From positions 1 through 64,000 of the forward strand of contig NZ_DASTAT010000017.1 in assembly GCF_035712445.1 (NCBI RefSeq): DNA of 64,000 bases. The letters are read 5' to 3'. This stretch comes from Oligoflexus sp. GTDB taxonomy: Bacteria; Bdellovibrionota_B; Oligoflexia; Oligoflexales; Oligoflexaceae. A program made the position numbers and the translations under genes. Below, piece after piece: positions 32,694 through 42,592 of the stretch. Below the pieces are notes generated by a model. That model was not told the origin of the DNA. It made no database searches and worked only from the letters and a program-made list of their open reading frames with translations. Each line of letters starts with the position of its first letter. The stretch's first letter is position 1.

Positions 32694-35600
32694 TCAACCC
32701 GCCGCTTTCAAAGCATTCGGTGTTTTAAGCAGTCGATAGAGCTGCGACTCCCCATCAATACCCTTCAACTTATAACCGCCGGCACTTTGCCACTGATTTT
32801 CACCATCAAGGTAATCCCGCACCACCTGCGTGATAAAAATCGCGCCCGGCTCGGCTGCACTTTCCACGCGTGACGCAATATTCACAGTCGGCCCGATGAC
32901 AGTATAGTCAGAGCGCCGCTCATTCCCAAACATACCGACAAGGGCCGGCCCATGGTGGATCCCGACACGCATCTGGAACAGGGGCAAACCCTGCGCCTGC
33001 CAGGTCTTTTGCAAATCCTCGATCGCTTCCTGCATGGCCAACGCACAGGCACAAGCGCGGCGGACTTGTTCCGCCGATTCCAGAGGCTCGGGCGCACCGA
33101 AGATCAGCATCACACCATCACCAATGAATTTATCCACAGTCCCGCCATGCGCGAACGCGATGTCGCTCATGCGGCTGAGGTAGACGTTCAGGATCTCTGA
33201 GATTTTCCGCGGCCCAAGAACACTGGAGTTGCGGGTGAATTCACAGAGATCGGCGAAAAGAATGGTCACAGGCAAAAGGCTGCTGCCCGAACCAAAGGCC
33301 ACCTCACCCTCACAGATACGTTTCAAAACCTGAGCCGGGAAGAAGCGCTGCAGAACATGCTCCCGCATATGCCGATTCAGTTCCTTGATCTTCTTCTCAC
33401 TCTCTTTCAACCGAATCAGGTTATGAACCGTATTCACCAGCTCTGCAATATCAAAGGGCTTGGAAAGAAATGCAATCGCCCCCAGCTGCATCGCCTCGAT
33501 ACGGCTCAGCTCATCCCCTTTTGCAGTCAATAAAATTGTCGGCGTGGACTGCAATTCAGCATCAGCCTGCAACTCTTTTAGAAGCTCCGGTCCGTTCAGA
33601 TGAGGCATCATCCAATCACTGATAATCAAATCCGGACGATAATTCCGAGCCATTTCCAAAGCCCGCCGCCCATCTTCCGCTTCAATAACCCCATAATCCA
33701 GCGAAAGCAGCGACTCAGCAATCAGATGCCGCATATCCGGAAGATCATCAACCACAAGAATTCTGGCCTGGCCTTCACGCAGCTGCGCTTCCGCCCGAAT
33801 CAAACCCTCACGGCCCTGGGATTTACTCCCAGCCAGCAACCAATCCTTATAATTCGCGCTTGAAGATTCGCTTGAATTACTCTGACTCTGCGCCTTGACT
33901 CGTCCTTCCAAAAGGGGCTGCAGCTCCTCTTTCCGAACAGGCTTATAAAGCACATGATCTATACTTCCCGAGTTGATCACCTTCTGCCGCAGCTCAGGAC
34001 TCTGATCCGCAGTAATCAAAATACGCGTAGTCTCGGGTTGCAGAACCTTCGCCTCGGCCAGCAGCTTCGACCCCGGATCACTCCCAATATTCTCATCACT
34101 CAAAATACAGGCAAAACGATAGGTCTTCAAAAGCTCAATGGCCTCGGGATAAGATGCAGCCACACAGATATCCTCAAGCCCGCCCAATTTCTCCAAACAG
34201 GCAATCGTCTGCTGCAAACAAACCGAATCATCATCCACCACCAGAAACTTCACAAAATCCGCATGATCCAAAAGTCTGAACTTCACCAAAAGGTCATGCA
34301 GATAGCCAAGATCCTCAGCAAGGAAAGGAAAGCTGATCATACGATCAATGGACCGCGGATTAAAGGTCCGCGGTGTTTCATAGGGAACACCCTCAGGCTG
34401 AATCAGAATACGTTTGCTCTCAGGCAAAAGCCGCACAGTCTCATCCAGGATCTCAAACGCGCGACCTTGAGGAAGGGCCACATCCAAACAGACAATCTGT
34501 ATATCCCAGTTCTGAAGGAGCCCCTGCGCCTCATCCAGGCTGGCCGCGGCACGCATCGTAAAAGGCGAAGCTTCAAAATGAGCCATAAACGCCTTTTGCA
34601 TGACGGCATTCTGCGTAACCAGAAGACAATCAATATGCGGACGATCCGCTTTCATCAGAGGCAGAGTCACCCAGAACTGAGATCCTTTCCCGACCTCACT
34701 CGACACCCCCACCGATCCCTTCATGCGTTCAGCAATTTCCTTGGTCAAGGCCAGACCAAGCCCCGTCCCTTCCACCTTGCGTCCGCCGACCTGCTCGACC
34801 TGCGAAAAAACCTGGAAAAGACGCTGAATCTGCTGCTCGGGAATGCCAGGGCCGGTATCACTGACAGTCACGCGAACCTCGGGCCCCATCATACTGAGCT
34901 TCAGAGTGATGGTGCCGCCCGGAGGCGTATATTTCAAAGCATTGGAAAGGTAATTGAATACGATCTTCTCAAGCCCATCAATCTCTCCGAGCACGCGAAT
35001 CACACTTTCAGGGCTCAAGTCCGTATGATCCAGGTGAAAACGAACCTGATTCTGCCGGGCTGGTGTTTCGAAGTACTCAGAAATCTGCTGCGTAAAGCGA
35101 CGCAGGTCGATCGGCTGAAGCTTCAGCTCACCATGACCTGCCGCCAGCTTTTGAAAATCAAGGAGCTGGTTCACCAGCCGCAGAAGACGATTGGCATTGC
35201 GCTGCAGCACCTGCAGGGATTCCAGGTCGCCGACCTCGCGTCGCGCCTGCTGAATCGAACCGAGGATAAGAGTCAGTGGCGTTCTGAGTTCATGCGAAAT
35301 ATTCTGAAAGAAGCGCGTCTTCTGAACATCCGTGTCTTTCAATTTCTCATTGGCCTCTTCCAGCTGCTCTTTCTGAAGCTTCAAAACATGACTCATGCTG
35401 ATCAGCTGCTCATGCTGCTGATCCAGCTCGACCTTTTGCTTATAGATCTGCTCATGAGCCAGCCTTGTGCTTTCATAGGCATCAAACTGATTTTTGGCAA
35501 AGGTATAGGTCAAGACGCAGACAAGACTCAAGGAAAGGCTATAGGTCAAAAGCCGAAAGAGACCAAACGACAGAGCCTGGGTCTCAAAGAACGCATTCAC

Positions 35601-36074
35601 AGGACCCACAGGCCAATTCAGCTGAATCATGTAATTGATGACACAGGCCACAAGCGTGATGCAGGCGAAGATAATCCCGCGGCGCTGACCCATCAAAAGA
35701 AAGTTACAGATCACCAGCGCAAACAGCCAGGTGTAAATCGGCGAGGAAATGCCGCCCGTGAAATGGCAGATAGCCAGAAGAGTCAGCAAGGCTCCAATAT
35801 GAACGACATGGGTGGCAGCCGCGGTGTTTGTGGAATGCCGCAGAATCGCAAGGCCGATCAGAGTGGATCCCAAACCCAATCCACCGCAGAGAGCGGCGTT
35901 GATTGTGGTGTCCAGGATCAGATAGGTGATCACATAGCACGACCAGGCCAGAGCATAAAGAGTCTGAAACAGACTACGATTGACCGCTTTCAGCCACTCT
36001 CGTTCTTCCGGAAAGCGCTCACGATTCACCCTCAGAATCTTATGGACCAACGCAATCATCTGCTTCACGGTCAA
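32694..36074 (-). CDS. Hybrid histidine kinase with receiver domains and class III adenylate cyclase
   Basis: This 1126-residue membrane protein has five to six transmembrane helices (about 35-195), a coiled-coil linker, HisKA with H261 (NISHELRTPL) and a HATPase (DTGPGIP near 406-412). A degenerate receiver follows (about 480-600, lacking the acidic pocket). Two receivers come next, with VVDDDS/D660 and VVDDLPD/D820. A class III cyclase domain starts near 935, with metal aspartates D942 (ILFADL) and D986 (FIGDGVM). K982 and the later SDYTVIG indicate ATP rather than GTP as substrate. It overlaps the upstream kinase gene by four bases. It should convert a sensory phosphorelay into cAMP. Confidence 0.9.
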   Translation of the reverse strand: MTVKQMIALVHKILRVNRERFPEEREWLKAVNRSLFQTLYALAWSCYVITYLILDTTINAALCGGLGLGSTLIGLAILRHSTNTAAATHVVHIGALLTLLAICHFTGGISSPIYTWLFALVICNFLLMGQRRGIIFACITLVACVINYMIQLNWPVGPVNAFFETQALSFGLFRLLTYSLSLSLVCVLTYTFAKNQFDAYESTRLAHEQIYKQKVELDQQHEQLISMSHVLKLQKEQLEEANEKLKDTDVQKTRFFQNISHELRTPLTLILGSIQQARREVGDLESLQVLQRNANRLLRLVNQLLDFQKLAAGHGELKLQPIDLRRFTQQISEYFETPARQNQVRFHLDHTDLSPESVIRVLGEIDGLEKIVFNYLSNALKYTPPGGTITLKLSMMGPEVRVTVSDTGPGIPEQQIQRLFQVFSQVEQVGGRKVEGTGLGLALTKEIAERMKGSVGVSSEVGKGSQFWVTLPLMKADRPHIDCLLVTQNAVMQKAFMAHFEASPFTMRAAASLDEAQGLLQNWDIQIVCLDVALPQGRAFEILDETVRLLPESKRILIQPEGVPYETPRTFNPRSIDRMISFPFLAEDLGYLHDLLVKFRLLDHADFVKFLVVDDDSVCLQQTIACLEKLGGLEDICVAASYPEAIELLKTYRFACILSDENIGSDPGSKLLAEAKVLQPETTRILITADQSPELRQKVINSGSIDHVLYKPVRKEELQPLLEGRVKAQSQSNSSESSSANYKDWLLAGSKSQGREGLIRAEAQLREGQARILVVDDLPDMRHLIAESLLSLDYGVIEAEDGRRALEMARNYRPDLIISDWMMPHLNGPELLKELQADAELQSTPTILLTAKGDELSRIEAMQLGAIAFLSKPFDIAELVNTVHNLIRLKESEKKIKELNRHMREHVLQRFFPAQVLKRICEGEVAFGSGSSLLPVTILFADLCEFTRNSSVLGPRKISEILNVYLSRMSDIAFAHGGTVDKFIGDGVMLIFGAPEPLESAEQVRRACACALAMQEAIEDLQKTWQAQGLPLFQMRVGIHHGPALVGMFGNERRSDYTVIGPTVNIASRVESAAEPGAIFITQVVRDYLDGENQWQSAGGYKLKGIDGESQLYRLLKTPNALKAAG

Positions 36075-37918
36075 CCCGCCTTTGGCATGGTTTCGGTCGT
36101 AGGAAATCTCAGAGTAAAGCAGGTTTTTCCATCACGACTGGTGACATTCAAAACCGCGGCATTGCGCAGAATCAGCTTCTGCGCCATGTAAAGGCCCAGA
36201 CCGTTGCCTTTTTCACCCTTCGTGGAAAAACGCCGTTCAAAGATGCGTGCCAGGACATCCGGGCTGATGCCCCCGGCGTTGTCCTCGACAGTCAAAAGAA
36301 GGGCCCCTTCCGCCGCCGATTGACGAATGCTCAGCACCCGATCCTGAACCGGGACCTTGGAGCTTTCAAAGGCTTCCAGCGCATTTTTAATCAGGTTTAA
36401 AAGCACCTGATTGATTTCCGATTTATTCACGACCACCGTGCTTTCGGGCTGAACCTTCAGGTCGATCGTCACCCCTAAAGCCCGGCTCTTCTTACGCAAA
36501 AGGGTCAGGCTGCTGTCCACAAGTTCCGTGACAGCCACCGGGGCTTTCAGCTCGTGAGTCCGGGCGTGATCCAGGACGGATTGCGTGATCTCCGCTGTTC
36601 TTTGCGCCGACTTCCACATGTAGACGAAGGTTTCAAACGTGCCCATCAGCGATTGAACAGTCTGCTGATGATCCGCCGGGAGCACGGCAAACTTTTGATT
36701 GAGCCCTTCGGCCTCCTGCCTTGTTAAACCGAGCGACAGGAGCCCCATTATGAATTTTTTCTGGCCCGATGGCAGGTTCTTATCGCGCATCACCGTATTA
36801 AGGTCCTGGGCATTGGACGCAAAGAGTTCCTGGGTGGCAAAGGCTTTCTTTTCCAAAATCTTCCAGGCCTCGCTCATGCTGCAGGCCGCGAAAAGGTGAC
36901 CAAAGCGCTGCTTTTCCTGATCACAGTCAAAACTCGCGGCATGCTGCGCATTCCGCAGCTCATGGCTCAGGTCATAGACGAGCTCACCAATGGTGGCCAT
37001 CTTTTCACTCAGGATCATGCGCTGCTCCAGGTTTTGACGCGACTGCGTGACGTCCTTGAGCGCGACGAGAACCTTATCAAGCTTTCTGTCTTCACTCTGA
37101 ATGGGATCCCATTTCACTTCCACGATGCGCTGCTGGTCCACGCGAATTTCATCGGGCAGTTGCTGCAGGGCCTCGACCGGCGCTTCGCCCTGAAAAACCT
37201 GATTCAAAGTCTCCTGAATCTTATTCTTCTGGCTCGGCGTGAGATCCGCCCGTTCAAAAACCTGATCCCATTTCAGCCTGGCTGCGACCGATGGCAGCCC
37301 CATAATCTGAGGCAGCTGGGCCGAGACTTCGCTCTGCGTCAGACCCTCTTTATTCAGCGTGAAAATTCCCTGCGAAATATTTTGCATGATGGCGCGCAGA
37401 TCACGATTGCGCGCATCGAGGCGCTTCAGATAGCGCAAAAGTTCAAGATGCTGCGCAGCCTGATGACCCAGGATCTGCAGGGCGCGGATCTGAAAGGCGG
37501 TCAGTTTCCTGGGCTTCATATCGACAACGCAAAGGGTACCGAGGTTGCGGGAAGCTTCCGTGCTCAGAGGAAATCCTGCATAGAAGCGTACCTGGTAAGG
37601 GCCGGTGACCAGCGGATTGTCAAAGAAACGCGGATCCTGATGGGTATCCGGCACGATCATAAGGTCATCTTCCAGGATCGCATGGGCGCAGAAGGATATC
37701 TCCCGCGGCGTCTCGATCACATCCAGACCTTTGCGCGACTTAAAAAACTGCCGCTGGTCATCAATCAAAGTCACCAGGGATACAGGCGTCTCGCAGAGTT
37801 CGGAGGCCAGTTCGGTAAGCTCGTCCAGCGAGCGATCCTGAGTGGCATCGAGTATGTTCAATTCATGGAGGGACTCAAGACGCTCTTGTTCATTTTGAGG
37901 TTTGGGGGCGCTCTGCAT
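36071..37918 (-). CDS. GAF-PAS sensor histidine kinase with enlarged DHp region
   Basis: This 615-residue cytoplasmic protein has a GAF domain at 20-165 (DELTELASELCETPVSLVTL and GFPLSTEASRNLGTLCVVD) and a PAS-like region at 175-290. The phospho-acceptor H319 is in LVYDLSHELRNAQH. The HATPase domain has NQVLLNLIKNALEAF and the GNGLGLYMAQ box. Between H319 and the second DHp helix (TAEITQSVLDHARTH, about 441-455) there are some 120 residues, roughly 80 more than normal. It is upstream of and coupled (ATGA) to the large cyclase-bearing kinase, so the two probably form one signalling unit. Confidence 0.88.
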   Translation of the reverse strand: MQSAPKPQNEQERLESLHELNILDATQDRSLDELTELASELCETPVSLVTLIDDQRQFFKSRKGLDVIETPREISFCAHAILEDDLMIVPDTHQDPRFFDNPLVTGPYQVRFYAGFPLSTEASRNLGTLCVVDMKPRKLTAFQIRALQILGHQAAQHLELLRYLKRLDARNRDLRAIMQNISQGIFTLNKEGLTQSEVSAQLPQIMGLPSVAARLKWDQVFERADLTPSQKNKIQETLNQVFQGEAPVEALQQLPDEIRVDQQRIVEVKWDPIQSEDRKLDKVLVALKDVTQSRQNLEQRMILSEKMATIGELVYDLSHELRNAQHAASFDCDQEKQRFGHLFAACSMSEAWKILEKKAFATQELFASNAQDLNTVMRDKNLPSGQKKFIMGLLSLGLTRQEAEGLNQKFAVLPADHQQTVQSLMGTFETFVYMWKSAQRTAEITQSVLDHARTHELKAPVAVTELVDSSLTLLRKKSRALGVTIDLKVQPESTVVVNKSEINQVLLNLIKNALEAFESSKVPVQDRVLSIRQSAAEGALLLTVEDNAGGISPDVLARIFERRFSTKGEKGNGLGLYMAQKLILRNAAVLNVTSRDGKTCFTLRFPTTETMPKAG

Positions 37919-38133
37919 AGTGAGTCCTTTCCTGGGGTTGCATCCTCAACCATCTTCGGCTCAGAATGCGCGGACTCAATAGTTTTTTTGCAAAAAACTC
38001 CAATTTTTTCAGGGAGGTAATAAACCCTATCGGAGTTCCGCAACAATCCCCGCAATCTCAGTGCTCGCTCTTTTCGATCCCATCATTACATTGTGCCCAG
38101 CTTAATGTGTATAGCACCTCTTACGGAGACCCT

Positions 38134-39057
38134 ATGAAAAATGCTTTGGTTCTCGGTTTGATCCTGACATTCGCCTCCCCATCCCTGGCCGAAACCGTAT
38201 CCGTTGGACCCCAGGAACGTCCTGCAATGCTGAAACTTCCCAAACAGTATGATGGCAAGAAAAAACTGCCTTTGATCCTTATGCTTCATGGCCGGGCTAA
38301 CCAGCCTGAAACTGCGGACACACTGCTCGGTCTGAGTCGTTCCCAAAACGCTAATGGCTATCTTCTTTTGATGCCCAAAGGCACGACGCGTCCGTCCGAT
38401 GGTCAAACCTTCTGGAATGCCACACCGGAATGCTGTGATACGGACAGCACCGGCGTTGATGATTCCCAGTATCTTCAGGACCTCGTGCGCGAGACCATTG
38501 CCAAATACAATGTCGATGAGAATCGCGTGTATATCTACGGTCATTCCAATGGTGGTTTCATGGCCTATCGCCTCGCGTGCGATACCAACGGCCTTTTCAA
38601 AGGCGTCGTTTCCTTGGCTGGATCCACTTTTGGCGACGCGGAACTGTGCAAAACGGAAACGCCCATCACTATACTTCAGGTTCATGGCAGCGATGACAGC
38701 ATTGTTCCTTTTGAAACCGAGGGAACCGGCAAGGCCTATCCCGGCGCCTTCGGAACCCTGGATTTCTGGGCCAAGCGCAACGGCTGCCAGACTCTCGTGG
38801 AAAAATCCAAGAGTCAGGATCTGCTCCTGATTAAGTGGGAACTCTTGCCGGATGAAAACGGCAAGCTGAAGCCTTCAGGAAGTCTGTCGGATTTTCTGAC
38901 CCCTGGCCTTGCGAACGAAACCGACACCTTCACTTATAATGATTGTGAAGGCGGTACGCGCACTGCCCTCTGGCGCATCCGTGGCGCCGATCACGCTCCG
39001 ATCATGATTGGTCGTGATTATGTGGGCAAGACCCTGCGCTTTATCGAAGGCAAATAA
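38134..39057 (+). CDS. Secreted LpqC/PHB-depolymerase-like esterase
   Basis: The ATG at 38134, with ACGGAGA upstream, gives 307 residues beginning with the signal peptide MKNALVLGLILTFASPSLA; the longer frame from 37966 is rejected. The mature protein is an alpha/beta hydrolase of the polyhydroxybutyrate depolymerase / feruloyl esterase type. It has the oxyanion region LILMLHGRAN, nucleophile elbow YGHSNGGFMAY, acid VHGSDDSIVPF and a late catalytic His in RGADHAP. It should hydrolyse polyester, or esters of plant-type aromatics, in the periplasm or outside. It is monocistronic, followed by a strong terminator. Confidence 0.88.
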   Translation: MKNALVLGLILTFASPSLAETVSVGPQERPAMLKLPKQYDGKKKLPLILMLHGRANQPETADTLLGLSRSQNANGYLLLMPKGTTRPSDGQTFWNATPECCDTDSTGVDDSQYLQDLVRETIAKYNVDENRVYIYGHSNGGFMAYRLACDTNGLFKGVVSLAGSTFGDAELCKTETPITILQVHGSDDSIVPFETEGTGKAYPGAFGTLDFWAKRNGCQTLVEKSKSQDLLLIKWELLPDENGKLKPSGSLSDFLTPGLANETDTFTYNDCEGGTRTALWRIRGADHAPIMIGRDYVGKTLRFIEGK

Positions 39058-39070
39058 TAGAATTTAGCAG

Positions 39071-39097
39071 GGCCTCCCTCGGGAGGCCTTTTTTTTT
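39071..39097. terminator. Rho-independent terminator between convergent genes
   Basis: GGCCTCCC (39071-39078) pairs with GGGAGGCC (39081-39088), with loop TC and a T tract to 39097. It ends the esterase transcript. The hairpin could also act on the convergent P450 transcript, though the A-tract on that side is weak. Confidence 0.9.
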
Positions 39098-39099
39098 CT

Positions 39100-40485
39100 C
39101 TAAGTTCGTTTGGAAATCCGCACCTTCACTCCTGGATTCAGAACCAGTGTGATCCGCGCATTCAATTGATAGGGCTGGTCCAAAACAGGCTCCATATTGA
39201 ATCGCTGCAGGAGCGTCGACAGGATGATCTGCCCTTCCATTTTCGCAAAATGCGATCCCACGCAGGAACGCTGCCCGCCACCAAAGGGAAAGTATGCGAA
39301 GGGGTGCTGGCGTTTTGCATTCTCAGGATCGAAGCGCTCAGGAATAAAGTCCTCCGGCTGATCCCAGTAGCGAGGATTCCGATGCGTCAGGAACTGAAAG
39401 AGCATCAGATTGCTCTTCGCCGGAAAGACAATCCCCTTGTATTCCAAAGGCTCATCCAGCTCCCGGGGTATGACCCAGGTCGCCGGGAACAGCCGCAGCA
39501 CTTCGGAGAAGACCATATTCGTATAGTTGAGATTGCGAAGATCCTCCAGCTTCATCATTCCACTCGAAAGCTTCCCATATTCCGCACGCATCTTGTCCAG
39601 AACATGAGGATGCTTTGAAATCAGATCAAAGGCCATGGACAGGGAAAAAGCTGTCGTGTCATGACCCGCCAGCATCAGCGTGATGACTTCATCGCGCAGC
39701 TGCCGCTCGCTCATCGACTCGCCTGTTTCCTCGTCCTTGGTGCTCATATAGATGGAAAGAAGGTCCTGGTATTTATCCGGGTTGGCTCGATGCTCGCGAA
39801 TGACCTGGTACACCACCTCATCCATCTGCTCAAGGGCTTTTTTCGCCCGCCGATTCTTGCGCGTGGGCACAGAGAGCGGCAGCGGATAGATCGAGTAGAA
39901 AAGATAGTTGGCGTATTCCTGCATCTCATGCAAAGACGATTTGATGACGCCCGCTTTCTGGGAAAGATCGAGCGAGAAAAGGGCCCGCACGATGATCGTA
40001 TAGGTCAGCTTCATCATCTCGCTTGAGATGTCGATGACCGTATCGGTCTTCATCCGCTGTTCCCACTCATCCGCCATGCGATTCGTTTCCTCCTGCATCA
40101 TCTGCACAAAGGAATGCACCACCTTCGGAAGAAAGGCCGGGTTGGAAAGACGACGCTGCTTTTTCCAAAGCTCGCCCTTGCTGGTGATCAGGCCATTGCC
40201 GAGCAGAAGTTTCAAACGGTCGTAGACCCAGGATTTGGAGTTGGTCTTTTCCGTTCCCATCAGAACCCGACCGATCAGGTCCGCATCGGTCACCTGGTAG
40301 GTGGCGCGCAAGGGAAAAGGCACACGCACGATGTCGCCATAGGTTTCCATCAGACGCCGCGAATAGTTAAGGGCGTCCCGTGACATATGATAGCCCCAGC
40401 TGAAGGGAGTCAGGCTCGCGGCTTTCGGAATCGCAGTGAGACTGTCAGCTTTCACCAATGGAGTCAGGGCAGAGTCTTTATTCAT
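39100..40485 (-). CDS. Cytochrome P450
   Basis: The protein has about 461 residues with all P450 signatures: I-helix AGHDTTAFS, ExxR in EVLRLFP, the PERF segment (FIPERFDPEN) and heme loop FPFGGGQRSCVGSHFA with the axial cysteine. There is no membrane anchor. The overall pattern is closest to the CYP4/CYP102/CYP110-type fatty-acid or terpene hydroxylases. No ferredoxin or reductase gene is adjacent, so its electron donor is encoded elsewhere. The start is the ATG at 40485 with GGAGCGG upstream, rather than a TTG at 40500. Confidence 0.92.
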   Translation of the reverse strand: MNKDSALTPLVKADSLTAIPKAASLTPFSWGYHMSRDALNYSRRLMETYGDIVRVPFPLRATYQVTDADLIGRVLMGTEKTNSKSWVYDRLKLLLGNGLITSKGELWKKQRRLSNPAFLPKVVHSFVQMMQEETNRMADEWEQRMKTDTVIDISSEMMKLTYTIIVRALFSLDLSQKAGVIKSSLHEMQEYANYLFYSIYPLPLSVPTRKNRRAKKALEQMDEVVYQVIREHRANPDKYQDLLSIYMSTKDEETGESMSERQLRDEVITLMLAGHDTTAFSLSMAFDLISKHPHVLDKMRAEYGKLSSGMMKLEDLRNLNYTNMVFSEVLRLFPATWVIPRELDEPLEYKGIVFPAKSNLMLFQFLTHRNPRYWDQPEDFIPERFDPENAKRQHPFAYFPFGGGQRSCVGSHFAKMEGQIILSTLLQRFNMEPVLDQPYQLNARITLVLNPGVKVRISKRT

Positions 40486-40780
40486 AGTCCGCTCCGGCAA
40501 AGGTCATTCGATAGGATTTTGGCATCTCCTTTCCTGTTGCAACCCTTCTGCCAGACGGCATGCAAGCTAACCCTGCTTTCTTACTGGAAGCGTATGAGAA
40601 GCTGTGACCAGGGCATTGACAGTGTATGGGGAACTCTGCCAGGGCATTCTGGAAATATTACCCACAGTCAGGAAACAAGCGACAGTTCTGCACTTCAGAT
40701 AGCCGCAGAGACCTGATGAACTGTTGAGCTGCCGGTTTTTGTGGACTATACATAGCCAACCGAAAAACAGGGAACCCCTC

Positions 40781-42091
40781 GTGGAACATTCAGCTTTCCG
40801 TCTGGCCACTTATTTTATGCAGGGCCTGAGAGCGGGACAGGATAATCTGAAAGACCAGAGCTGCCGTCTTCAGCTCCAGGCCTTCAATGTCTCCCTTTAC
40901 ATCGCCCTTGTTCTTGCGCTTTTCGCCGTCCTGGGTGTGAGCCTTACAGGCCAGTGGGACGTCCTCATGCAGCTGCCGCTTCCCGCTCTTGCTCTTTACA
41001 GCATGACCCTCTACCTTGCGCGCCGGCATTGTTTTCTGACCGCCCGCGTTGTGTACCTGCTGGTTTCCCACTTTACTCTGTGCTACGGGGTCATCCTTTA
41101 TGGCAAAGAGACCAATCTTTCGCTCTTTTGCCTGCATCTCGCTCTCTTTCCCTTCCTGCTGTTCCGCACCCAGGAATGGCGATGGATTATAGTCAGCTCG
41201 ATTTCCGCTTTCGTGGTGTTCGAAGTTGTGGAACTCAATCTCCTTCCCCCGGGCACGCTGCAGCTGAAGCCGAGCACGACATCCATTCTGCGCTTTATCT
41301 TCACGCTCGGCTCTTTCATCGGCTTCATACTCCCTGCGGTGCTGCTGCTCTGCCAATCCAAAAGTCATTATCGCCGCAAGTTGAAACGCAATCGACTGGT
41401 ATCCCTCGATGCGAAACTTGCAGTGATCGCCAGTCTGGGAGCGGGGGCCGCGCATCAGATCCAAAGCCCTTTGGCTACGATTCATTTGACTCTTGAGCAT
41501 CTGGAGAGCCTTGCCACTCCTCAGGAGCAGGCGACCATTGGGATTCGAATAGGAAAAGCCTATGCCGCGATCCATCGCATTCATAGTATTCTGCAGAAAC
41601 TTTTGGTTTCAACCCAGCGCGGGCCGAACCTGCCCGAGCCTCTGTATGTGACGACGATCGCCCAGCTTATCATGCAGCGCTGCAAGCACTATCTGCATCA
41701 TCACGGTATTCAGCTTGACGTGAAGATGGATCTTACTCATGAGGCCGTCATTCGTTGTCATCGGCAGCATGTGATGGATGCCGTGGATAGTCTGATCCAT
41801 AACGCTTTGGAAGCCATGGTGGGTCACAAGGCGCCGACAGTGTCGCTGACGCTCAGCAGCCAGGATGAATTTTTTCAGGTGGAAGTTGCCGATATAGGGC
41901 CGGGCGTTTCCGAGGATATGATTCGTTCGCTGTTCACGCCGTTTTTTACGACGAAGGCGGTCGGGGCAGGGTTGGGGCTCAGTCTTTACAACGCGCGCTG
42001 CATCGCACGGCAGTATGGGGGCGATCTGACCTGTAAGAGTGGTCCCGGCGGCCGTTTCTGTCTCTCACTTCCACTTCAGAAGCTTTCGTGA
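40781..42091 (+). CDS. Membrane sensor histidine kinase
   Basis: The GTG at 40781, with AGGGAAC upstream, gives about 436 residues; the frame is open from 40724. Five to six transmembrane helices occupy about residues 30-195 (SLYIALVLALFAVLGVSL, HLALFPFLLF, FIFTLGSFIGFILPAVLLL). The H box is degenerate but keeps the histidine (LGAGAAHQIQSPLATIHL). The HATPase domain has VDSLIHNALEAM, DIGPGVS and GAGLGLSLYN. There is no receiver domain and no adjacent response regulator, so its partner is elsewhere. Convergent with thioredoxin. Confidence 0.88.
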   Translation: MEHSAFRLATYFMQGLRAGQDNLKDQSCRLQLQAFNVSLYIALVLALFAVLGVSLTGQWDVLMQLPLPALALYSMTLYLARRHCFLTARVVYLLVSHFTLCYGVILYGKETNLSLFCLHLALFPFLLFRTQEWRWIIVSSISAFVVFEVVELNLLPPGTLQLKPSTTSILRFIFTLGSFIGFILPAVLLLCQSKSHYRRKLKRNRLVSLDAKLAVIASLGAGAAHQIQSPLATIHLTLEHLESLATPQEQATIGIRIGKAYAAIHRIHSILQKLLVSTQRGPNLPEPLYVTTIAQLIMQRCKHYLHHHGIQLDVKMDLTHEAVIRCHRQHVMDAVDSLIHNALEAMVGHKAPTVSLTLSSQDEFFQVEVADIGPGVSEDMIRSLFTPFFTTKAVGAGLGLSLYNARCIARQYGGDLTCKSGPGGRFCLSLPLQKLS

Positions 42092-42145
42092 GAACCAGGG
42101 CCGCCGCTTGAAAAAGGACAGTGGCCTGCGCCGCCATCCGACACC

Positions 42146-42472
42146 TTACAACGCGCGCTCGATCAATTTCTGCAGATTCTGCGGAGGCTGAGCGCCGACC
42201 ACGGACTCGCTGACTTTGCCATTTTTAAACATGACGAGATAAGGAATCGAACGCACACCGAAACGCGCGGAAACTTCGGGATTATCATCGACGTTGATTT
42301 TGGCCACAGTGACCTTCCCTTGGTATTGCTCGGCCAGTTTTTCAAGACTGGGGCCGATCGAAATACAGGGACCGCACCAAGGAGCCCAGAAATCCACCAG
42401 GACAGGCTGGTCGGACTGGAGCACTAAGGATTCGAAATCGGCATCGGTAACTTGCTTGGTGAAAGTGGCCAT
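42146..42472 (-). CDS. trxA: Thioredoxin
   Basis: The 108-residue cytoplasmic protein has the WCGPC active site (FWAPWCGPC), the VAKINVDDNPEVSARFGVRS stretch, cis-proline in SIPYLVMFKNG and a typical C-terminal helix. AAAGG precedes the ATG at 42472; the longer frame to 42508 is not needed. It reduces protein disulphides with NADPH via thioredoxin reductase. It stands alone, separated by about 120 bases from the peptide-transporter operon. Confidence 0.95.
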   Translation of the reverse strand: MATFTKQVTDADFESLVLQSDQPVLVDFWAPWCGPCISIGPSLEKLAEQYQGKVTVAKINVDDNPEVSARFGVRSIPYLVMFKNGKVSESVVGAQPPQNLQKLIERAL

Positions 42473-42592
42473 AATTATTACCTTTTGTAATCTTTGAAAG
42501 AGGCCCACGTGGCCCTGAATGTCTTATAACAAGATAAGGCTCACCCCGAAACTGTCAAGGGACAAGGGCCGAAGTTTCATCTAAGCCATGGA

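Noticed and set aside
33954..36191. Very long forward open frame (745 codons) opposite the large hybrid kinase
   Set aside because: It is antisense to a clearly conserved kinase/cyclase gene, has an implausible Arg/His/Gln-rich composition and no ribosome binding site. Long shadow frames are common opposite GC-rich genes.
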